The notes: generated from the letters alone by a model not told the origin. Shown: positions 38,846 to 47,685, counted from the first letter of the stretch. The stretch: DNA of 64,000 nucleotides from Mycobacterium kubicae (GCF_015689175.1 NZ_CP065047.1:4960001-5024000); one strand, 5' to 3'. A program made the numbers and translations.

Positions 38846-40785
38846 CCACGGTGTTGGTCGGCCAACCCGTAGGCGCCGACGAGGTGGTGGCGGATTATCT
38901 CGACCACGTCGCCACCCTGGGTTTGAGCGGGCGGGCGGTACGCGACCGGATTCGGATCGCTCGCGACTTCACCGCACGCCACCGCGACCTGCACGCCTGG
39001 ATGACGCTGCCGGCAGCCGAGCGGATCGCCGAGATACGGGACACCGGGGCGTGGCCGCTGATCTGTCACACGATCGGCACCGGCCGGTTACGGCTGGACG
39101 TCGAGCTGGCCGCGGTCAAACAGTTGACCGGGCTGGGCCGCGCAGTGGAGGACCGGGATCCGAGCGGATTCGCCGCGTTGCGGAATGCGGGAATTCGGTT
39201 GGGCTGGAGGAGTTCCTGGGTCGAGACGGTCCTCGGCGAATGTCTGGCGGTAGTGCTGGCACACCACGGCGGAATGGTCGCCGACCTGACCGGCGACGCG
39301 CTCGACGACTTCGACGCCGCGCTGTCACGTACCGTGGTGCCGCCATCGTCGCGGCGGGCATACAGGGGGCGGCTGGCCAGCCTGCGGCAGCTGTTGTTCG
39401 AGACCGCGGTCATCGACACCGCGCCGAAACGCCGGCGGTGGGCCCGTAGCCTCGAGCAGCGCTTCACCGAGGTGGAGATGCCCGACCCGATCCGTCAGAC
39501 GTTGCTGCGCTACATCGGCGTGCGCGCGGCGGTGCTGCGGCCCAAATCGGTCGAGTCGCTGATCAACGACCTGCTGCCCTTCGCCGAATACCTCACCGCT
39601 CACCATCCCGACGTCATCAGCCTGCGTGAACTCGACCGGAGCTGCATCGAGGGCTACCTGAAATGGAATCGCACCCGGGGCTGGCGTGGTCAGCGCGCCG
39701 CCGCGGGCGCCGGGCGCACCGTCTCGGCCGCGGTGGCCCAGTCGGCAGTGCTCAGTCTGCGCAACCTGCTCGACGACATCACCGCCTGGGGCTGGGCGCA
39801 GGCCCCACCACGGCGGTTGGTATTCGCCGCCGACGTCCCCAAACTCGACCAGCCGTTGCCACGCGCGCTAGCACCCGATGTGGACGCGGCAGTGATGAAC
39901 GCCGTTGCCCACCTGCAGGATCCGTTCGCCCGCATCGGCCTGACCGTGCTGCGTGGTGCCGGCCTGCGGGCGGGGGAACTGCTCGACCTCGAACTGGGCA
40001 GCATCATCGACTACGGACCGGCCGGAACCTGGCTGAAGGTGCCACTGGGCAAGCTCGCCACCGAACGCATGGTCCCGCTCTCCGCCGCGACCCTCGCCGC
40101 GCTCGACGAGTGGGTCGCCCTCCGCGGCACGCACCGGCCGCTGCCGCACCCACGCACCGGCGTGCTCACCGACTTTCTGTTCACCCGGCACGGACGCCGC
40201 CTGGGCTACACCCGGCTGCGCAACGGGCTGCTCACCGCCGCTGAATCCGCCGGGTTGCACCGTCCCGACGGCGGCGTCCTGATGGTCACTCCACATCAGT
40301 TGCGCCACACCTGGGCCACCGAACTCGCCAACGCCGGGATGAGTCTGCAGGCCTTGATGTCCTTACTCGGGCACGTCACTCCACAAATGACGATCCGCTA
40401 CGCCACCCTGGCCTCGCCCACCCTGCGCGCGGCCTACGACGAAGCGATGGGCAAGATGCGCCGCCAGTTCACCCTCACCCCGGTCGGCAAACCGATCCTG
40501 CCCGACAAGGTCGGCTGGCTGCACAGTGAAATGCTGAAAACCCGCGTTGCACACGGATACTGCGCTCGCCACGAATCCGCGGGCGCGTGCCCTTATGCCA
40601 ACATCTGCGAAACCTGCGACAACTACGTCACCGCCCCCGAATTCCGCGACACGCTCACCGACCAACTCGCCGACGTCCAGGCCCTCAGAACCGACGCCGA
40701 GTGCCGCGGCTGGACCGACGAAGCCGCCCGCCACGACCGCGTCGCCCACGCCCTTACCGACCACCTCCAGCGCCTCGATCGATGA
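38842..40785 (+). CDS. Large tyrosine recombinase, second gene of element 3
   Basis: 647 residues from a GTG (MTTVLVGQPVGADE). No N-terminal zinc ribbons, unlike elements 1 and 2. Catalytic Arg in RGAGLRAGELLDLEL (about 372), HxxR in PHQLRHTWATELA (about 483), His/Tyr in LLGHVTPQMTIRYATLAS (about 508-525). The Cys-rich tail CARHESAGACPYANICETC (about 573-591) is shared in type with the other B proteins. The gene ends 43 bases before the element edge. Confidence 0.93.
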   Translation: MTTVLVGQPVGADEVVADYLDHVATLGLSGRAVRDRIRIARDFTARHRDLHAWMTLPAAERIAEIRDTGAWPLICHTIGTGRLRLDVELAAVKQLTGLGRAVEDRDPSGFAALRNAGIRLGWRSSWVETVLGECLAVVLAHHGGMVADLTGDALDDFDAALSRTVVPPSSRRAYRGRLASLRQLLFETAVIDTAPKRRRWARSLEQRFTEVEMPDPIRQTLLRYIGVRAAVLRPKSVESLINDLLPFAEYLTAHHPDVISLRELDRSCIEGYLKWNRTRGWRGQRAAAGAGRTVSAAVAQSAVLSLRNLLDDITAWGWAQAPPRRLVFAADVPKLDQPLPRALAPDVDAAVMNAVAHLQDPFARIGLTVLRGAGLRAGELLDLELGSIIDYGPAGTWLKVPLGKLATERMVPLSAATLAALDEWVALRGTHRPLPHPRTGVLTDFLFTRHGRRLGYTRLRNGLLTAAESAGLHRPDGGVLMVTPHQLRHTWATELANAGMSLQALMSLLGHVTPQMTIRYATLASPTLRAAYDEAMGKMRRQFTLTPVGKPILPDKVGWLHSEMLKTRVAHGYCARHESAGACPYANICETCDNYVTAPEFRDTLTDQLADVQALRTDAECRGWTDEAARHDRVAHALTDHLQRLDR

Positions 40786-40828
40786 ACATCCCACCCCGAC
40801 GGGTTGACCCGCCCCCGAGGGCCGGATA

Positions 40829-41050
40829 AAAGAACGACTCAACAAGGAAATCCGCCGGCGCACCGACGTCGTCGGAATCTTCCCCGACCGCAACGCCCTA
40901 ATCCGCCTCGTCGGCGCGGTGCTGGCCGAACAACACGACGAATGGGCCGAATCCCGCCGCTACCTCGGCCTCGACGTCCTCAGCAAATCCCGCGCCGACC
41001 ACACGCCATCAACAGAACAGGAGGACACCCCGGCGGCACTGACCGCCTAA
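40829..41050 (+). pseudogene. IS256 copy b transposase, C-terminal part
   Basis: Reads [19 protein letters not shown], then [17 protein letters not shown] and [12 protein letters not shown], ending at TAA. The first Glu is the presumed third catalytic residue (N-x-x-E-R-L-N pattern). This frame was hidden because it lacks a start codon. Confidence 0.9.
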
Positions 41051-41228
41051 ACCACCAAGTCGAAGAATCACACGACGACGTCGTACACCACGTCCCTGGA
41101 CTTGACCGCAATCTGCATCGTCCCTCCGCAGGTTCTTGCCTCCTGGACGACTGCAGATAATCACGTCCACCACGCAGAACCTGGGATCTGAACGCCTCGT
41201 GTCGGACATCAAGGACACCGCCCGGAGG

Positions 41229-41242
41229 ACTCCAGATAACAA
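41229..41242 (-). repeat. Right terminal inverted repeat of the outer recombinase element
   Basis: ACTCCAGATAACAA on the plus strand, the exact inverse of the left end. Next to it the transposase frame resumes with the codons for STNAI read on the minus strand. Confidence 0.85.
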
Positions 41243-42343
41243 TTGCGTTGGTGCTACACAGAACCCGCCGAATCTCGGTGTCGTAATCCAGGAACGGGAT
41301 GAACTCATTCCAACACGACTGCCACAGTCGGATCAGGGCCGGATATCGGCTGCCCCAGCGGTCGGCGAGCGCCTCGAGCGCCGCTTCTGCGGCCGCCGCT
41401 GTCGGGGCGGTGTAGATCGGTTTGAGATCGCGGCGCAGGGCGTCCCAGTGCTGGCGCGGTACGTAGCGGAAGCTGTTGCGGATCAGATGCACGGTGCAGG
41501 CCTGCACGATGGTGGCCGGCCACACCTCACCGACAACGTCGGGCAGCCCCTTAAGTCCGTCGCAGATCAAGAAGAACGTGTCGGTGACGCCTCTGTTGCG
41601 CAGGTCGGTCAATACGGCGAACCAGAACTTGGCTGATTCCCCGGCGCCGTCGCCGGCCCACAGTCCGAGCACGTCCTTGTGCCCGGCCAGATCGACCCCG
41701 ATCGCGGCGTAGAACGGTCGGTTGGCGACCTGACCGTCGCGCACTTTCACGCTCAGCGCGTCGATGAAGATTGCGGCGTAGACGGAGCGGCCGCGCGGTC
41801 CACTCCGCCATGTCGGCCAGGACCTTGTCGGTGATCCTGCTGATGGTGTCCGGGGAGATCTTGGCGTCGTAGAGCTCGTCGAAGTGGGCGGCGATCTCCC
41901 CGGTGGTCAATCCCTTGGCATACAACGACAACACGATCTCATCGACCCGGGTCAACCGGTGTTGATGCTTTCTTGACGATCTGGGGCTCGAAGCTGCCGC
42001 CGCGGTCGCGGGGCACGGCGATCTCGACCGGTCCGACCGTGTCGGTCAACACGGTTTTGGTGCGGGTGCCGTTGCGTGAATTCGGCGCCCCCCGCCCGGC
42101 CGGATCGTGCTTGTCATAGCCGAGGTGATCGGCGAGCTCCTCTTCCAGCGCGGTCTCGACCACCGTCTTGGTCAGCGCCTTAAGCACCCCGTCAGCGGTA
42201 TCGGCGAACGACACCCCGCGGGCCTGGGCCGCCCGCACCAGCTCGCGGGCCGTCGCCAGCTCCTCCGGTGTCGGAGAGCTGACCATCACTTCATCATCGT
42301 GGACATCGGCTGTTGCTGTCACAGCCCTCATCGTTTCGGTCAT
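41243..42343 (-). pseudogene. IS256 copy a transposase, N-terminal part with two frameshifts
   Basis: Starts MTETMRAVTATADVHDDE and contains the usual LADHLGYDKHDPAGRG. The frame is lost at about 41,966, where AAAGCATCAAC replaces the expected AAACATCAAC, and again near 41,790, where a few bases are missing after TARPL. The catalytic parts follow: IGVDLAGHKDVLGLW and FFLICDGLKGLPDVV, ending VLCSTNAI at the insertion point. So the gene had decayed independently of the insertion. Confidence 0.88.
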
Positions 42344-42399
42344 CGTGGACCTTCCCCGCCAGGCTCACACCCGGCGTGTCGGGCCACTTACACCGAATT

Positions 42400-43636
42400 T
42401 CGGATACTCCCTCGCGGTGGTGTAGCGCCGCGCGGTGTTGTGGGAGATGCCGAAAACGAGAGAGACAGATGCAGCAGGTCGGGGCCTGCGGTCAGCGCTT
42501 CGTGAAGGATTCGGTCGGCACGGATGCGTTCGATCGTGAACCCATTGTCGCTCAACGATTGTTTCACCGATGTTTGACTCACCGGCGTTGTGCGCAATGC
42601 AGTTTTCGTCGTGAGTAGAACGTGCCGGTTCGGAGTGTGGGGCCATCTGTCCCGGCGGTGGTCGAGCCATGTGATCAGCGCTCTGTGGGTGAGCTCGCCG
42701 AGCCGTTGGTTGTCCAGCAAGGGTGATCCGCCGGTTCGGCAGGTCAATGTCGTCGAGCACCAGTTTGCGTATAACGCTTGTGCGGCAGGCATGTTCGACG
42801 CTCAATGCCACAACTAGGCGTGCACGCGGTTCGCTCGCGAGCTGTTCGATCGAGCGCACCTCATCATCGGTGATGGGCACGAGGTCTTGGTCTACTGGTT
42901 GGCTCTTCAAACCCGCTGTTGGGTTGCTGAAGACCAGACCATTCTTCTTGGCGTGCCGGAACAGCGACCGCAGCGCCTTGATCAGATTGTGGCACTGGTT
43001 TCCCTGAAACGGCCGCAGCGTCGCGTCGACGTCGGCCCTGGTGACCTCCCTGAGATGGTCGTAGGAGGTGGACCAGTGCGCGAGAAGGGGCCTGACCGCG
43101 CCGAAGTAGCTGTAGAGGGTCCTGGGCGATCGTGGGCGAGCACGTGCGCCGCCGACCAACAGGGTAAGGAGCCAGTGGTGCGACGGCTCGGCGAACCCTG
43201 GCGGAAGTTCCGCGGTGACGCGGTCGATCCAGGCACGGATCGGAGGTTCGGTGTCGTCTGTCAGCAGGTCGAAGTGGGAGAGGATTTCGACAAGCCTGCG
43301 ACGGGACGCGAGCCGATGCGGCCGTGTTCGAACCTCTTTGAGCGGCACGCGATCACCGGGGGGCCGACCGGCCAGAAGGGTGACCAGGGCGTCGAGGCAT
43401 CGGTTTGTGGTCTCACCGCACCAATCGTGGGCGGCAGCGCGTTCCCGGGCGTATACCGCAGCGGCCACGAGCACGGGGTCGTCGGATTCCAAGGCTGGAT
43501 GCCGCCGGGGCGGGCGAGCAGGCAGTCCCGCCTTTCCGCGATAGTAGTGCGCTTTTTTTGAACAGCTTCTGCCGCAGTATTTTTGGTCGCGGCGACCGTT
43601 GGCTGGCAGTTCGGCTCCGCATTGCAGGCAATTCAT
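42400..43636 (-). pseudogene. Recombinase-like protein with N-terminal zinc finger (frameshifted, 3' end cut)
   Basis: Starts MNCLQCGAELPANGRRDQKY, with a Cys4 finger (CLQCG, CGRSC) as in the third proteins of some recombinase operons. Core-binding and early catalytic-domain segments follow (LFRHAKKNGLVFSNPTAGL, HACRTSVIRKLVLDDIDL). The frame shifts near 42,725 (continuing NQRLGELTHRALITWLDH) and shifts back near 42,465, where a TC repeat is two bases long by comparison, to read VFGISHNTARRYTTARE. The 3' end is cut by the IS256 copy a terminal repeat. Confidence 0.75.
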
Positions 43637-43959
43637 CGCGGCGGCAGCGACCTTCCCGTCCGAGCGCGCGGGGTGACGGGACGTGCCTCACCGGCCGCAG
43701 CGGCGGCCTCCTCGCTACCCTTCGGCGTGGGTGCGGCCACGGTTTCGGGCTCGGGGATCAGCAGTTCGTCGATGGCGCAGTCGAGCACGGCGCAGAATAC
43801 ATCGAGATCGTGGAGCTTGATGGCGTTGGGGTTGCCCGACCACAAGCCCGACATCTTGCCGGCGCTGATCACCAGGCCGCGCTCGGCCAGCATCCGTTGG
43901 AGTTCGCTGGCCTTCCAAATGCCGCGGTTGGCCGCGGTCAGGCGTAGATTCCACTTCAT
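43633..43959 (-). CDS. Small XRE/Cro-type helix-turn-helix protein
   Basis: 108 residues. The helix-turn-helix lies in residues 16-70 (LQRMLAERGLVISAGKMSGL, then LHDLDVFCAVLDCAIDELL), followed by an Ala/Pro-rich tail. It overlaps the zinc-finger recombinase gene by four bases (ATGA) and follows the recombinase gene at 43,989. It probably regulates or assists that recombinase set. No operator was recognised. Confidence 0.82.
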   Translation of the reverse strand: MKWNLRLTAANRGIWKASELQRMLAERGLVISAGKMSGLWSGNPNAIKLHDLDVFCAVLDCAIDELLIPEPETVAAPTPKGSEEAAAAAGEARPVTPRARTGRSLPPR

Positions 43960-43988
43960 TGAGCCAATCCTTAAGTTCGTAGGTGCAG

Positions 43989-44579
43989 TTACTTCGTGTT
44001 GTTACGTTGTGCTGTGACCCAGGCATCTTCGACGTGGGTGGCGTGGACGTGGATATATCGAGCCGTCGTGGCCGTCCAGGCGTGACCACATAATTCCTGG
44101 ATGGCGAACAGGTTCATTCCGCCGAGGTAAAGCTGGGACGCGCAGAAGTGCCGCAGCACATGCGGGGTCAGCTTCCCCGACCACGCAGGCAGATGCCGGT
44201 CCGCCGCCTCCGCCAACGATCGGCGATAGACGTCAGCTGTCGCGCGCATGCACGTCCCGTCGATGTTCTTGCGTTCGGACGGAAACAGTGGCGCGGCATG
44301 GCTATTCGGGTCGATATCGAACAGTCCAAGCACGTCTTCGATGAACCATCTCAGGCTGCGGTCGGCGCCGTTGATCAGCGGCACCAGTCGCGGTTTGGGG
44401 CCTTTGCGGCGTGATCCCTTGCCGTGACGGACGTTCAGCTTGCCGAACCGCCCCAGCTCCCACCGCACATCGTCGAGGTCGAGCATCCGCGCCTCGTTGA
44501 TGCGCAGTCCCACGTCGGCCGCCAGCCGGGCGACCGCGTAGTTGCGGGCGGCCGGGGCGAACTTGCGGCAGGTGACCAG
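43989..44579 (-). pseudogene. Tyrosine recombinase of the XRE-containing set, C-terminal piece
   Basis: Resumes as VTCRKFAPAARNYAVARL after the IS30 element, then catalytic Arg in VGLRINEARMLDLDD, HxxR in TPHVLRHFCASQLYL, and His/Tyr in LCGHAWTATTARYIHV. Intact to the stop. The N-terminal piece is at 46,036-46,525. Confidence 0.88.
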
Positions 44580-46035
44580 GCTGGATTCAATCGGTCGTTG
44601 CAACACCGGCTTGCTGAAGTGAGTGTAGGTGTTCGTTGAACGCTTCGGCCGGGGTGCGCCATCCGAGGGTCTTGCGTGGTCGGGTGTTGAGGGTGTGAGC
44701 GATCGCCGCGATGTCGTCGGCGTTCCACCGGGATAGGTCGGTGCCCTTCGGAAAGCATTGGCGCAACAGGCCATTGGTGTTCTCATTCGTGCCACGCTGC
44801 CACGGACTCTTCGGGTCGGCGAAGTACACCTTGACCCCGGAGGCGATCGAGAACTGGGCATGCGCCGACAGTTCCTTTCCCCGGTCCCAGGTCAGCGACC
44901 GGCGCAGTTCCTCGGGCAGCGAGGTGATCGTCTGCGCTAGGGCGTTGGCCATCGTGAGGGCGCCGTAGCCGGCCAGAGCCGGCCCGTTCTTGGTCCGCGG
45001 AATCAGCCCGTATCCGGCCTCCCGCGGAAGATGGATCAACATCGTGAACCGACTGCTGCGCTCGACCAGCGTGCCGATCGCGCTGCGCTGCAACCCGATC
45101 AGCAGATCTCCCTCCCAGTGTCCCGGGACCGCGCGATCAGCGACCTCCGGCGGCCGAGCGCTGATCAACGTCTCCGGCGTGACGTGCGCCCACGCTTTCT
45201 GCCGAGACCGTGCCCGCGGCACCCGCAATGCCCGACCCCGGCGCAGGCAGGTGATTAAGTCCCGCTTGAGCGCACCGCGGCTTTGCACGTAGAGCGCTTG
45301 GTAGATGGCCTCGTGGCTGATCCGCATGGATTCATCATCAGGGAAGTCAAGCTTGATCCGATGGGCGATCTGCTCAGGACTCCATGCTGTCACCCAGGCC
45401 CGATCCCCTCGGTGCGGCTTGTTGCGTCCCTTCCACGGCGTCGCGGCCGGACCAGCCATGATCTGCCCGTAAGCGCCACGAACGACACCGGAGAGCTTGT
45501 CCTGGACGTACTGGCGCAGCCGGTCGTTGCCGACCAGCTTGGCCGTCTTCGGGCGCCTCGCCCGCCTTTCGGCATGCCACTGCGCGACCGAGGCCTTGTA
45601 GTCGAGCCGATACGTGCGCGTCGAGGCGTTACGGCGCAGCTCACGCGAGATGGTCGACGGCGCCCTGCGCAGCCTCCTGGCTATCTCGCGCACTCCGGCA
45701 CCATGGGCACGCCATAAAGCGATGTCTTCGCGCTCATTCGAGGATAGGTAGCAGCCCGAAACAGTTTCTGGCAAGCGTGGATTCACGCCGCCAGCATGGC
45801 GGAACCAGCGGAACCCGACCGGCGAAGACACGCCCGCTTCGGTAGCGGCGTCCTCGGTCATCGCTCCGGCAGCGATCCCCGCCCAGAACCGGACCCTGTC
45901 CTGCCGCCAGGCCACCGACGGCCGCCCCGGGGAGGGCATCTGCCCCCGATACGCACGAACCTCCAACTGCCGCTTCCCATACGCCACCACACACCTCCGA
46001 GGAATCGAGGTGTTGCAACGACCGATTGAATCCAG
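44580..46035 (-). mobile_element. IS30-family element
   Basis: Near-perfect inverted ends of 29 bp starting GGCTGGATTCAATCGG (44,579-44,607 and in inverse 46,009-46,037), with a 4-bp direct repeat CCAG at 44,576-44,579 and 46,036-46,039. Size about 1.46 kb with one transposase gene. It interrupts a tyrosine recombinase between WRQEL and VTCRKF. Confidence 0.88.
44587..45990 (-). CDS. IS30-family transposase
   Basis: 467 residues. A helix-turn-helix (GVREIARRLRRAPSTISREL, about residue 98) and the DDE core: D in GHWEGDLLIG (about 293), D in LTWDRGKELSAH (about 368), E in NENTNGLLRQCFPKGTD (about 405). The C-terminus (GVATTD and stop) is encoded by the terminal repeat itself. The gene is intact, so this is probably a recent and mobile copy. 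Confidence 0.94.
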   Translation of the reverse strand: MVAYGKRQLEVRAYRGQMPSPGRPSVAWRQDRVRFWAGIAAGAMTEDAATEAGVSSPVGFRWFRHAGGVNPRLPETVSGCYLSSNEREDIALWRAHGAGVREIARRLRRAPSTISRELRRNASTRTYRLDYKASVAQWHAERRARRPKTAKLVGNDRLRQYVQDKLSGVVRGAYGQIMAGPAATPWKGRNKPHRGDRAWVTAWSPEQIAHRIKLDFPDDESMRISHEAIYQALYVQSRGALKRDLITCLRRGRALRVPRARSRQKAWAHVTPETLISARPPEVADRAVPGHWEGDLLIGLQRSAIGTLVERSSRFTMLIHLPREAGYGLIPRTKNGPALAGYGALTMANALAQTITSLPEELRRSLTWDRGKELSAHAQFSIASGVKVYFADPKSPWQRGTNENTNGLLRQCFPKGTDLSRWNADDIAAIAHTLNTRPRKTLGWRTPAEAFNEHLHSLQQAGVATTD

Positions 46036-46525
46036 CCAGTTCCTGGCGCCACCCGGCGAACAGCTGCTCCACCTCGTCGGCGGTCGGAGGGATACGCAGC
46101 TGCGGATCGACCGAGGCTCGCGGCCGGTTGATCTCGTCCAGCGGGCACTCGACGACCCGACCTGTCATGTTGTGCAGGTCGATCTTGTGCCGAAGCTCCA
46201 AGAACTGGAAGTACACGGTCAGTGCCGCCGCCCGCCCGGTGCGAGTCGAGGGGTTGGCGTCGCGCAGCACCTTGCCGAAATAGACGTCGACATCGGCGGG
46301 CCGCATCTCCCACAGCGGCCGGCCGAACCAGTCGTGGATCAGCTCGAGGTGGTTGATGTCGTTGCGGATCGTGCTGTCGACCAATCCGGCCGACGCCCGT
46401 GCCAGCACGAACCCGGCCAACACATCGGTCTCGAAGTCGGCAAGCTCCTCCTCGCTCGCCGGTACTCGATGTTCCCGCAGATCGCGGACCACAGCCAGAG
46501 CCAACCCACGCCTCCTCGACTTCAC
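46036..46525 (-). pseudogene. Tyrosine recombinase of the XRE-containing set, N-terminal piece
   Basis: Starts MKSRRRGLALAVVRDLREH; core-binding helices include VDSTIRNDINHLELIHDWFG. It runs to LFAGWRQEL, where the IS30 element enters. Together with the C-terminal piece it gives about 355 residues. It would be the first of three genes (recombinase, XRE protein, zinc-finger recombinase). Confidence 0.85.
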
Positions 46526-46926
46526 CTAAAGTGAAGAAACATCATCTGATCAACTATTCAGTCAGCAAGAATGATGCCGGTTCATCAGAGAGTTTTGATG
46601 GAGGGACACGCCAACAACGGCTGTTCCAGGCGTTGAAAGGGCTAACGGGCGATACCCGTGGGCTCAGGAACTCGTCGACTGTTGGCTAACGTGACTAAGC
46701 CTCTCTCTCTCCGACTCCGACTCGGAGTGACGAAGACGAAACTGCGTTCACGCTCGTTGCGCATCTTGCAACGCAGTGCCTGGCCCACCGATGCCACCAC
46801 CCGCCGCTCGCTCAGCCGCGATTTTCCGTGTTCGTTCACATGGTCGACGACGACGCGGACACTGTCCTGCACGTTGATTCTCTCCTGGAGTTGTGGGATC
46901 CAATCAGCAACTCTGACGGCCGGACA
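46526..46926. other. Non-coding gap between mobile block and operon 2
   Basis: No supported gene. A 76-codon minus-strand frame (46,642-46,872) has no recognisable domain or ribosome site. This marks the right edge of the 29-kb mobile block. Confidence 0.45.
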
Positions 46927-47685
46927 TCACCTCGGAGGCATCCGTACTGCGCCATCGAGACGGATCGTCTCGCCGTTGAGCATCGGATTCTCAACGATGG
47001 CTACGACCAGGTGTGCGTACTCGGCAGGATCACCGAGTCGGTTTGGGTGCAACGTCAGCGCCTTGAGAGCGGTTAGCGCAGCCTCTGGAAGTGAGTTGAG
47101 AAGCGGGGTTTCGAACAGCCCCGGAGCGATCGTGTTGACCCGGATCAAGTACGACGACAGATCACGCGCGATCGGCAGCGTCGCCGCCATCACACCTCCC
47201 TTGGAAGCGGAGTAGGCCGCCTGCCCGATCTGGCCGTCGAAGGCCGCGCCGGAGGAAGTGTTGACGATCACGCCACGCTCGCCGCCGACGGGGTCGTTCT
47301 GCGACATTGCGTATGCGCCCAGGCGCACGACGTTGAAGGTCCCGATCAGGTTGATCTTGATTACTTTCTCGAACGCGTCGAGCGGGAAAGGGCCCTTCTT
47401 GCTGACGGTCTTGGTGCCATCGCTGACGCCGGCGCAGTTGACGATGATACGCAATGTCTTGTCCGCGTTGGCGATCTCGATGGCCCTGGTCACTGCATCC
47501 TCGTCGGTGACGTCGGCGGGCGCGAACCGGACGGTGTCGCCGAGGAGGCTTAGCGCGTCCGTGTTTGCATTGGGCAGGTCGACGGCGACCACCCGCGCTC
47601 CGGACCGCGCCAGCGTCTCCACCGTCGCCAAACCGAGCCCGGACGCGCCACCGGTGACGACCGCGCTGCTAGCTGCGATGTCCAT
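46927..47685 (-). CDS. Short-chain dehydrogenase, 3-hydroxyacyl-CoA dehydrogenase type 2-like
   Basis: 252 residues. Cofactor motif VTGGASGLGLATVETL (residues 10-25), NCAGVSD (about 88), catalytic Tyr/Lys in AAYSASKGGVMA (about 160). The overall pattern, including the APGLFETPLL loop, matches the HSD10 family, which oxidises 2-methyl-3-hydroxyacyl-CoA and related substrates. It is the last gene of operon 2, 25 bases after the dehydrogenase gene, and would supply the third beta-oxidation step. Confidence 0.9.
   Translation of the reverse strand: MDIAASSAVVTGGASGLGLATVETLARSGARVVAVDLPNANTDALSLLGDTVRFAPADVTDEDAVTRAIEIANADKTLRIIVNCAGVSDGTKTVSKKGPFPLDAFEKVIKINLIGTFNVVRLGAYAMSQNDPVGGERGVIVNTSSGAAFDGQIGQAAYSASKGGVMAATLPIARDLSSYLIRVNTIAPGLFETPLLNSLPEAALTALKALTLHPNRLGDPAEYAHLVVAIVENPMLNGETIRLDGAVRMPPR

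Larger units (their letters stand above)
37681..40828 (+). mobile_element. Two-gene recombinase element 3, inserted in IS256 copy b
   Basis: Ends TATCCG...CGGATA, with an inner imperfect repeat CTCTCCGGGG (37,695-37,704) and CCCCCGAGGG (40,812-40,821). Removal joins SNNP to (K/Q)ERLNKE with the frame kept, within one or two bases. Genes are two overlapping recombinases, no third gene. The terminal TATCCG/CGGATA resembles the TATCTGG/CCAGATA of the outer element, and both sit at the same codons of an IS256 transposase. Edge uncertain by a few bases. Confidence 0.8.
36615..41071 (+). mobile_element. IS256-family element (copy b), split by a two-gene recombinase element
   Basis: Inverted ends GTGATTCTTCGA at 36,615-36,626 and in inverse at 41,060-41,071. 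It lies between recombinase A and the right end of the outer element. Without the 3,148-bp insertion it measures 1,309 bp, normal for the family. I could not find a clean 8-9 bp target duplication. It is of the IS1081-like branch and distinct from copy a. Confidence 0.8.
20035..41242 (-). mobile_element. Outer three-gene recombinase element inserted in IS256 copy a
   Basis: Perfect 14-bp inverted ends TTGTTATCTGGAGT at 20,035-20,048 and (inverse) 41,229-41,242; the match continues for three more bases with one mismatch. Removal restores the transposase as STNAI-ESLN in frame. The element's own minus-strand genes are recombinase A, recombinase B and a DUF6262 protein, each of the first two interrupted by another element. 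Taking out those insertions and IS256 copy b leaves 4,098 bp, close to the 4.5 kb of element 2. Confidence 0.85.
19800..42399 (-). mobile_element. IS256-family element (copy a), carrying the whole nested block
   Basis: Perfect 17-bp inverted ends AATTCGGTGTAAGTGGC at 19,800-19,816 and (inverse) 42,383-42,399. Its minus-strand transposase is split into an N-terminal part (41,243-42,343) and a C-terminal part (19,823-20,034) by a 21.2-kb insertion. Without it the element is 1,392 bp, a normal IS256 size. Flanks do not show a shared target duplication: an IS256 fragment lies on the left and a truncated recombinase on the right, so a deletion or rearrangement followed insertion. Confidence 0.85.

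Noticed and set aside
36607..41079. Target duplication for IS256 copy b
   Set aside because: Flanking 8-9 bases were compared on both sides and do not match; not claimed.
41551..42343. Programmed frameshift in the IS256 copy a transposase
   Set aside because: Two separate shifts, one from lost bases in mid-domain, and IS256 transposases are normally a single frame; decay explains it.
1..46525. A tRNA gene as attachment site for any of the recombinase elements
   Set aside because: Every element edge that can be seen lies within a protein-coding frame; no tRNA-like sequence was found at the junctions.
46642..46872. Small minus-strand gene of 76 codons
   Set aside because: No ribosome site, no domain, atypical Arg/Ser composition.
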